Source of the DNA: RUG13091 sp045113315
GTDB lineage: Bacteria; Bacillota_I; Bacilli_A; RFN20; CAG-826
Direction of reading: 5' to 3'
Length of the DNA stretch: 64,000 bases
Assembly: GCA_045113315.1 (NCBI GenBank)
Contig: JBGUIX010000003.1
Span: forward strand, 10,887 to 74,886
The translations under genes and the position numbers were made by a program. This document shows, piece by piece, positions 23,508 to 29,531 of the stretch (positions within the stretch are counted from its first letter, which is position 1; each line of letters opens with the position of its first letter). The notes under the pieces were generated by a model. That model had not been told where the DNA came from. It saw only the letters and a program-made list of their open reading frames with translations, and made no database searches.

Positions 23508-24578
23508 TCACTTCCTTTTTATTCCGTAGATTTTCATACAATTAGCATCGACAAAAACAAGTCTGGAATAAATGTGCTGATTCAGCTTTTTTTCAAGCTC
23601 AGATATCTCATATTGAATCATGGCATCAAAATTGTTTATATCTGCTTCCTCGTTCAATTCAATAATTAAACAATCTTCATTGTTTGTGACTATTGGCATA
23701 GGCAAAAAAATGTACGAATACAAATAAAGTAATGCATCTAATTTAATATATGTTTTTTCAAATTTATTCTTTGTTAAATAATAGGCTAACGAAATAGACA
23801 AAAGTGTTATCAGTATTGCCGATAGAATCATGTTGTTTCTAAAATTGGTTAATTCATTATATAAGTCAACAAAAGAAAACACCTCAATCCCAATACCCAC
23901 CAGCAAAGATGCAACACATTTGATTACACTGCCGGAATCATTAATCCTTGATAGTAGTCTTTTGTATTCAAGAACCAAATTGGTTTTATATGAAAAGTCA
24001 TTTAATGCCTTACTTATCATTGCAAAATAATCAAAACCAAACGGAAACTCGCGATTATTATTTATAGAAATATGACAATCAGCAAAAAGGTTTGTTAAAT
24101 CCTTTTTAGCGACATAAAAATCACACTTTTCTTCTTTACCAGAAGTCATGACAACTTCATTTAAAATACAGCGCTGTGTCCACGGTTTATTAAAAAAGAT
24201 TATTTCAAAAAGATTTGCAAAGCCAAACAAAAAAGCAGACAAAATGGAGAATTGCAATGCCATGTATTTCCAATATCCGGGTTCTTTTGGCAAAAAACCG
24301 GGGCCTATGTTAACAACCGTACCAAATAATGACAAAATTAAAGACATAACAATTACAAATAACGCACTGCGGACAACCATCCACGTTTTTAATGTTTTAT
24401 ATCTGCTGGTTTCAAGCAAAGAAATATAATCAATCGAATCCTCTAGCTTGCATTTTTTTCCATTATTAATCACTGTAAAATCTTTGCTGTATAAAGGGGA
24501 TATAAAACAGATATCAGGATTATCTGAAATCAAATTTGTTCCTATCACTTCTTCTGGTTTAATTTGTCCAAGCATCAT
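23508..24578 (-). CDS. Uncharacterised four-helix membrane protein (candidate defence effector)
   Basis: The 356-residue protein has hydrophobic segments at about 67-87, 106-128, 220-238 and 250-270, arranged as two hairpins separated by about 90 soluble residues, with soluble N- and C-terminal parts. No known family was recognised. A TAAAAT box lies exactly 6 bases before the ATG (24590-24585), the same leaderless layout as the CBASS, HNH and AbiD/F genes. It has A3 downstream and a B repeat upstream, the same position that CBASS and AbiH occupy in their cassettes, so a defence role is likely but unproven. Confidence 0.65.
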   Translation of the reverse strand: MMLGQIKPEEVIGTNLISDNPDICFISPLYSKDFTVINNGKKCKLEDSIDYISLLETSRYKTLKTWMVVRSALFVIVMSLILSLFGTVVNIGPGFLPKEPGYWKYMALQFSILSAFLFGFANLFEIIFFNKPWTQRCILNEVVMTSGKEEKCDFYVAKKDLTNLFADCHISINNNREFPFGFDYFAMISKALNDFSYKTNLVLEYKRLLSRINDSGSVIKCVASLLVGIGIEVFSFVDLYNELTNFRNNMILSAILITLLSISLAYYLTKNKFEKTYIKLDALLYLYSYIFLPMPIVTNNEDCLIIELNEEADINNFDAMIQYEISELEKKLNQHIYSRLVFVDANCMKIYGIKRK

Positions 24579-24584
24579 AAAGAT

Positions 24585-24590
24585 ATTTTA
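24585..24590 (-). promoter_or_regulatory. -10 box of the two-gene membrane system
   Basis: TAAAAT on the minus strand ends 6 bases before the ATG at 24578. The -35 is weak (TTTTAA at 24613-24608). Confidence 0.5.
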
Positions 24591-24630
24591 GTAAAAAATA
24601 TAAAAGATTAAAACACTCTATCAAACATGA

Positions 24631-24738
24631 TATTAAAACACTTGCGCTTCTCTCTGTTTTTGATGGATTTATAGACATATAAGGAACAGGCATCATCATG
24701 CACGTTAAAGATATTATTATCTTTGACAAGTAATTTCC
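24631..24738 (+). pseudogene. B repeat, copy 3 (leader plus broken ORF)
   Basis: The leader is conserved up to the ATG at 24698. The ORF reads MHVKDIIIFDK and then stops at a TAA (24731-24733), where the intact copy has Lys-Leu-Pro. Similarity fades after TTTCCAAAC. Confidence 0.75.
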
Positions 24739-25065
24739 AAACAATAATGGTACCGCAATCAGTTTGCATATTACTGTTTTCAGTCTGCATATTATTTGGT
24801 CATTTATATGCAAACCGTTTACACACACTAAACACTTTTGCGATATTTAATAAAACTGTTTAGTAGAAAAGTGTCGTTAAATCTAAGTTATGGCGTAAAC
24901 TTTTGCATTTTTTTCAAATTATTACGCCTTAACACCCATTTTTCGCGATTGGTATGAACAATCTAAAAAACATAACAAAACTGAAAATTATGCATTTTTG
25001 TAACCCCTACACCTTCAAAATTGGTAACTCCTACAATTAAAAAACTACTTGAATAACTTTTTATC
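24739..25065. other. Non-coding region between broken B repeats
   Basis: No gene is seen. The word CAGTyTGCATATTA repeats at 24760-24773 and 24781-24794 (21 bases apart). Inverted repeats are CACTTTT/AAAAGTG (24833-24839, 24867-24873) and GGCGTAA/TTACGCC (24892-24898, 24922-24928). A pair GTAACyCCTACA lies at 25000-25011 and 25024-25035; its paired direct-repeat design recalls the A sites with a different word. Confidence 0.5.
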
Positions 25066-25222
25066 TTGATGGATTTATAGACACATAAGAAACAGGCTTA
25101 CTATGCATAATAAAAACAAGGTTATCTTTGATAAGAAGCTCCCGTACGAATATAACATCTGCCTTTATATCTTAGAAGAATTATGCGATAAGGGAGTTGT
25201 CGATGCTCAAAGCGGTTACTAG
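25066..25222 (+). pseudogene. B repeat, copy 4 (leader plus truncated ORF)
   Basis: Leader TTGATGGATTTATAGACACA and ATG (25103) are followed by 33 codons nearly identical to the intact ORF (MHNKNKVIFDKKLPYEYNI and onward to DKGVV). Unrelated sequence then ends the frame at TAG 25220-25222 after AQSGY. Confidence 0.8.
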
Positions 25223-25246
25223 GGAAAGGATTTCCGGGGTAACGCG

Positions 25247-25316
25247 TTTATTGTTTCGTCAGCCAAAATACATCACACGCCACCAAACAATAAATGTTTG
25301 ATAAAATAATTATAAT
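25247..25316 (+). promoter_or_regulatory. Inverted repeat and -10 upstream of the TM-beta protein
   Basis: TTTATTGTTT (25247-25256) and AAACAATAAA (25285-25294) are perfect 10-base inverted arms. TATAAT lies at 25311-25316, and a GAAAGGAG ribosome-binding site follows before the ATG at 25338. I see no good -35. Confidence 0.5.
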
Positions 25317-25337
25317 CTACCAGAAAGGAGAAACGAC

Positions 25338-25874
25338 ATGAGCACATCAGATATCATTAATTTAATTTTAGCAATTGCAACTATTTTACTTTCTATAACT
25401 TCCATCGTAATAGTAATAATCAGTTTGAATCAAAATAGCAAGATGCTTGAATCTACGACTAGACCATATATAAATATTTACGGTACAAGCACATTTTATT
25501 CAAAAGAAAAAGATTACTATTTTGTAATAAAAAACTTTGGTAATAGCAGCGGTAAAATTACATCAATTATTTCAAATGAGGATTTATCAAAACTAGCGAT
25601 TAAAGGATTTGCTTCACCATTCTCGTTTATAGATGGATTAGTCTTATCTCCAAAACAAAGTTACCAAATTCTCGTCGATCATGACGCTCTAAGAGAAATA
25701 AATAAAGATTGTATCTCTATCACAATAACTTATAAAGGACTAGGAAAAACATATACAGAATCAACCGCTATTAATATCGAATATTTATTAAAGAATATTA
25801 ATGTGAGAACGGAAAATGATCCAATTGCCACCATTTCAGGTGTTATTCAAGATATTTCAAATAGAAATCTATAA
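25338..25874 (+). CDS. Membrane-anchored small protein with beta-rich domain
   Basis: The 178-residue protein has one N-terminal membrane helix (about 6-30), then a polar stretch (SLNQNSKMLESTTRPYINIYG) and a beta-rich domain of about 120 residues (YYFVIKNFGNSSGKITSI, ISITITYKGL) resembling an Ig/CARDB-like sandwich. A protein of the same size and architecture lies at 36307-36837, at the other end of the island. Function is not known. It sits between two fragments of the B repeat, so it may have been inserted into one copy. Confidence 0.6.
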   Translation: MSTSDIINLILAIATILLSITSIVIVIISLNQNSKMLESTTRPYINIYGTSTFYSKEKDYYFVIKNFGNSSGKITSIISNEDLSKLAIKGFASPFSFIDGLVLSPKQSYQILVDHDALREINKDCISITITYKGLGKTYTESTAINIEYLLKNINVRTENDPIATISGVIQDISNRNL

Positions 25875-25997
25875 TCAGAGAGCTCACAGGTAATAATTAT
25901 CACATTAAGCTATAAACTTTATTCTCTACTCATTGTTCAAATCATTAATTAACTCTTTAATATTTATCATCGTTCTTGGTGAACTATATAATGAATG

Positions 25998-26070
25998 AAT
26001 AGTAGATATTTTCGATATGGCTGAAGCTCTTATTAAATTAAGAAAGTCATACAGTCTCCTATATACAAAT
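25998..26070 (+). pseudogene. B-repeat small ORF, 3' fragment
   Basis: The frame VDIFDMAEALIKLRKSY matches residues about 34-50 of the intact copy (IDVFEMTEAIILLRRKY). The 5' half is absent here and may be the fragment at 25103-25200, separated by the TM-beta gene. Upstream, 25875-25997 holds nothing that I recognise. Confidence 0.7.
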
Positions 26071-26075
26071 ATTTC

Positions 26076-26135
26076 GGCGAGTGTTTGTCTACGCCAACTG
26101 ATAACTATAAACAGCCTCTATAACAAACGCGAGCC
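26076..26135. repeat. C repeat 3, imperfect hairpin with a covarying base
   Basis: GGCGAGTGTTTG (26076-26087) and CAAACGCGAGCC (26124-26135) pair with the same central GA/GA mismatch. A base change in the right arm (A to G) converts a U-A pair to U-G and keeps the stem. Confidence 0.75.
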
Positions 26136-26172
26136 ATGTATCTTTTCTGCAAACGAAATATATGAATTGTCA

Positions 26173-26201
26173 TTGTAAGTAATAATCAATTATTTTATGA
26201 T
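26173..26201 (+). promoter_or_regulatory. Leaderless promoter of the AbiD/F gene
   Basis: TTGTAA (26173-26178) and TATGAT (26196-26201) are 17 bases apart. The ATG at 26208 coincides with the predicted start site. The inverted repeat AATCAAT/ATTGATT (26184-26190, 26200-26206) spans the -10. Confidence 0.65.
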
Positions 26202-26207
26202 TGATTT

Positions 26208-27191
26208 ATGGCGGATAAATTATTCTTAACAATTGATGAACAATTGAACCATTTATCTTTAGATAAAAAGATTTCTTGTGGCGAAGCACATAAAGAATCA
26301 TTACTAAGGATTGGTTATTTTAATTTAGTTAACGGTTATAAAACACCATTTACATCCAGCAAAGATGCTCAGGGTAATCATATATACGCTAAAGAAACAA
26401 CATTAGATGAGTTGATTAATCTTAAAAACTTTGATGATGAGCTAAGATATATTTTAATCAAAACATTAACTAAATGTGAAGAAGAGATAAAAACAATTGC
26501 AAGTTATCTATTAGAAAAAAATAAGCCCACCAACATAACTTGGAGAAGCACTAATGCATATAATAAAGCACTAGATAAATCTAATATTGATAGAATAAAT
26601 AAGCTTATAAGCAGAATGCAAAAGCAATTAGATGAAAGAGAAGATTTGGAGTATGTAAAGTTTTATAAATCGTCTCATAAAGAAAAAATCCCTATGTGGG
26701 TAATTACAAAAGCAATATATTTTGGAACATTCATTGATTTAATAGAATTATCTAAACCAATAGTCGCAGAATCGCTTTGTGAATTATATGGTATTAAAGA
26801 CATGAACGATAATAACGATATTAAATTATTAATTGGTTCACTACACTGGATAAGAATTTTTAGAAATGCCTGTGCGCATAATGAAAGAATATATTGCTTA
26901 AAAGGTGCTGGTAGAATTTTTGATATAGAAATAAGAAAATTTGGAAATAGATATATGAGAATCAAAGAAAGAAAACTATTTGATCTTCTTGTCTATCTCC
27001 GCTATTACATGCAGAAGAAAGAATACCAGCAATTAATTAAAAACATCAAAGATAAATTAATAAAACTCCAATCATCTATATCGGTGTACGCTTTTGATAA
27101 CATAAGAGGTGGGATGGGCATTAAAAAATTAGAAGATTTAGATATATTATCTAATGATGGATTTGATAACAATTACATGAAATTGTATTAA
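26208..27191 (+). CDS. AbiD/F family (Abi_2) HEPN abortive infection protein
   Basis: The 327-residue protein follows the Abi_2 pattern: an N-terminal FLTIDEQLNHL segment, LLRIGYFNLVNGYK, a central FDDELRYILIKTLTKCEEEIK helix, and the HEPN active-site motif RNACAHNER (Arg-x4-His) at about residue 222. Abi_2 proteins are phage-triggered RNases of the HEPN superfamily. It has its own leaderless promoter just after C repeat 3, and a candidate small RNA follows its stop codon. Structured RNAs beside HEPN toxins can act as their inhibitors, so the two nearby RNA candidates matter for its control. Confidence 0.88.
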   Translation: MADKLFLTIDEQLNHLSLDKKISCGEAHKESLLRIGYFNLVNGYKTPFTSSKDAQGNHIYAKETTLDELINLKNFDDELRYILIKTLTKCEEEIKTIASYLLEKNKPTNITWRSTNAYNKALDKSNIDRINKLISRMQKQLDEREDLEYVKFYKSSHKEKIPMWVITKAIYFGTFIDLIELSKPIVAESLCELYGIKDMNDNNDIKLLIGSLHWIRIFRNACAHNERIYCLKGAGRIFDIEIRKFGNRYMRIKERKLFDLLVYLRYYMQKKEYQQLIKNIKDKLIKLQSSISVYAFDNIRGGMGIKKLEDLDILSNDGFDNNYMKLY

Positions 27192-27205
27192 TTATACGAT
27201 TGTTG

Positions 27206-27296
27206 TTGACAATAGGTGTCAAATATTGATAACTTATTAGTACAAGAGATATCCTTTATAGGATGAAAAGGTGCCGAGTAATCGACGCCTTTTTAA
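27206..27296 (+). ncRNA. Candidate small RNA downstream of the AbiD/F gene
   Basis: TTGACA (27206-27211), a 17-18 base spacer and a weak -10 (ATAACT/TAACTT near 27229-27235) precede about 55 bases that hold a small hairpin ATCC-TTTATA-GGAT (27251-27264) and end in a terminator stem, AAAAGGTGCCGA pairing with TCGACGCCTTTTT (27266-27295). The gene-sized, promoter-to-terminator interval without an ORF suggests an RNA. Alternatively the stem is only the abi terminator. Confidence 0.45.
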
Positions 27297-27417
27297 TTAT
27301 ATTATTGCATTTAGTTTTTCTGTAAAAATTATTTGAGATATAATGACCATTGCAAAAATTTAAAAACATTGCATATGTCTTTTTATAAAACTCATTTGCA
27401 CAATGTTAACAACAAAC

Positions 27418-27515
27418 AAAAAACACGTCGAAACGTGTCAGTTGTCTATCCCAGATAGCAAGACATAGTTAATGCTAATAACCATGTTGACGTGTTGATG
27501 GCAGTACCACCAGCA
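27418..27515 (-). ncRNA. Candidate structured RNA of about 98 nt with promoter and terminator
   Basis: On the minus strand TTGAAT (27548-27543) and TAATAT (27526-27521) are 16 bases apart, placing the start near 27514. Four stem-loops follow in order: GTG/CAC plus TGGTGG/CCATCA (27516-27492), CATGGTTA/TAACTATG (27486-27464), CTATC-TGG-GATAG (27458-27446), and the terminator ACACGT-TTCG-ACGTGT with a T-run (27438-27417). No ORF is present. It lies after the dGTPase stop and antisense to nothing known. Promoter, dense structure and terminator together make a good RNA gene candidate; its partner could be the AbiD/F or the dGTPase protein. Confidence 0.65.
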
Positions 27516-27565
27516 CAAATATATTACTACAATATTAAGATAATTCAAATATTTTTATTAACTTT

Positions 27566-29338
27566 TCAATTAACTTTAGAGGCAGTCTTAAATGGATTGT
27601 ATTTACTAATGTCTTCAAACAACCTTTTATATTTTGTTTTTTCTTCATTATTAATTTTTCCGTATAAATCTAAAAAAGATTCAATCGCTTGGTAATCACT
27701 TAATGAGGCGACAAAAAAGCAAACTTCTCTATAAAATATATTATTTAATATGCCGCAAAACTCATCACTCATACCATCAACGGAAATTGCCTTTAAAAAA
27801 CACTCTGAAGCAGGTAAATCCTTTTTCATGTAATCGCCAAAAGTCTTTTTTGCCAAAGAATATGAAATATCATAGTTGCGATACTCAGAATATATTTTTA
27901 AAAATGTATCAAATAAATTATTCGTCAGTTCTTTTCCATAATACATTTCTTTAAAGATATTATATTTTTCATATGATTCAATGAATAACGCTCTGTGAGA
28001 AGAATAAATATCAATCAAAAATTCTATACATTCAGATCCTATTTTATTGCCAAATTTTACGGCGCTTGTATCGTGAACTAACTCATAAATTGATTTTTTT
28101 ATAACCTTAACTGATTCTGAAATATTCTTATCGAACCAAACCAACGGAACGCATTTTTTGTCTTTGTCATATGCGACGATGATGTCATCGTTGATAAATA
28201 CCAAATCAGACTTCCTTCTTGCAACTAAACTATTTATCAAAAAACCTCTAAGTTCATTTTGACATTCAGTAATATCTTCTGGGTCATTTCCATTAATCAG
28301 ACTTTGCAAATAATTGTTTATCAACTTGCAAAACAAAAAAACCATTTGATCATTAAATGTAGCTTTCAATTTATCTAGCTCTTGCAAGATCTTTTTATAT
28401 ACATATGATTTATCGAGACTTTTATCATGTTTGTTAAAAAATAGGTATTTAAAATAATCAAATAGATCACTTAAATAAGACGCGATTTCATCTGCAATCA
28501 TTACAATCGTTCCTTCAAAAGATAAAGGATATTCGTAAGTTAAATAAGAAGATATTGTTAAGTCCTTTTTCTTGGAATTATCAATTTCGTTTATCATTCC
28601 AACAACCAAACCTTTTTGCTTACAAAATCCCGTATTAGAATAGCTATTATTGAATGAATTCTTTTTACAATTTGGGCATTTTTTATTGCAAATATATCCG
28701 TTCTTTTCCAAATAGTGTGAAATTGATGAAAATAAATAATCCAATCCAAATTGATTGTTATTCTCTTTGGCATATAGGGGAAATGCTTCCCTCCTAAAAA
28801 TGTAATTCATTTTGATGAGATTGGTTTCTTTCGCAACATAATAAACATAGTTTGAGTCAAAAATCTTTGAGTGTTTAAGAACACCATCAATAAGAACCCA
28901 AGAAGGATCGGAAATGTGATGTAGTATTATGGATGCAGAAAAAATATTATGTTTAAAATATCCAGGGTAATCCTCTCTAAAAAAATCATTGCTAAATCTA
29001 ATTCTATCTCGAATAGTTTGTTCTCCGATGTGTCCAAAAGGAGTGTGCCCGATATCATGTAACTCCGCAATACTTGCTAAAATGTCATAATTTATTGTGT
29101 TTATATAGTCACACTTCTTCATAAGCGCACTAGCGATTTCTAAAGAAATATTTACAACTTCTATTGTGTGACTTTTTCTATTATGCACGGAACCGTGTCT
29201 ACCAACATTAGAAAACGCCAAAGGAATCATCATGGTTTTATGTTTTAAAACGTCATAATATAGTTTCTTAATTCTATCAATCGCCTTTTTGTCGATTGGA
29301 TAACTCATTTTGGAAGCATTAGAATTGCGTATACACAT
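27566..29338 (-). CDS. Divergent HD-domain dGTPase-like phosphohydrolase
   Basis: The 590-residue protein keeps the dGTPase HD metal site: RHGSVHNRKSHTIEV (His57), ELHDIGHTPFGH (His94-Asp95) and a later Asp in MIADEIASY. A Cys cluster CPNCKKN with nearby Cys residues (about 220-240) is inserted in the middle. dGTPases of this family can deplete dGTP and block phage replication, so a defence role fits the island. The first ATG (29338) is preferred over Met11 because TATAAT lies exactly 6 bases upstream, again without a ribosome-binding site. The C-terminal about 250 residues are helical and unassigned. Confidence 0.8.
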   Translation of the reverse strand: MCIRNSNASKMSYPIDKKAIDRIKKLYYDVLKHKTMMIPLAFSNVGRHGSVHNRKSHTIEVVNISLEIASALMKKCDYINTINYDILASIAELHDIGHTPFGHIGEQTIRDRIRFSNDFFREDYPGYFKHNIFSASIILHHISDPSWVLIDGVLKHSKIFDSNYVYYVAKETNLIKMNYIFRREAFPLYAKENNNQFGLDYLFSSISHYLEKNGYICNKKCPNCKKNSFNNSYSNTGFCKQKGLVVGMINEIDNSKKKDLTISSYLTYEYPLSFEGTIVMIADEIASYLSDLFDYFKYLFFNKHDKSLDKSYVYKKILQELDKLKATFNDQMVFLFCKLINNYLQSLINGNDPEDITECQNELRGFLINSLVARRKSDLVFINDDIIVAYDKDKKCVPLVWFDKNISESVKVIKKSIYELVHDTSAVKFGNKIGSECIEFLIDIYSSHRALFIESYEKYNIFKEMYYGKELTNNLFDTFLKIYSEYRNYDISYSLAKKTFGDYMKKDLPASECFLKAISVDGMSDEFCGILNNIFYREVCFFVASLSDYQAIESFLDLYGKINNEEKTKYKRLFEDISKYNPFKTASKVN

Positions 29339-29344
29339 ATAGTT

Positions 29345-29350
29345 ATTATA
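29345..29350 (-). promoter_or_regulatory. -10 box of the dGTPase gene
   Basis: A perfect TATAAT (minus strand, 29350-29345) ends 6 bases before the ATG. The -35 position reads GTGCCA, which is weak. No Shine-Dalgarno is visible. Confidence 0.6.
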
Positions 29351-29531
29351 TACAAAGAACGTTAGATGGCACGATAAATAAATAGAAATAATAAAACGGA
29401 TATATTAATTTATCGCAATCTCTTATTAAATTAAATGGGGATGTGTTGCCCAAGTTTGATATTTATCGGACAGTATCTCGAAAATAAAAAGAAAAACTCA
29501 CACGCGATGGAGAAGAAATTCATATGCCATT

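Noticed and set aside
24559..24828. Minus-strand 89-codon frame next to the membrane gene
   Set aside because: It is the antisense of the B repeat leader and remnant and has no ribosome-binding site.
27266..27295. tracrRNA-like tail (GGTGCCGAG) after the AbiD/F gene
   Set aside because: The likeness is one short terminator stem; no repeats, Cas9 or complementary array exist here.
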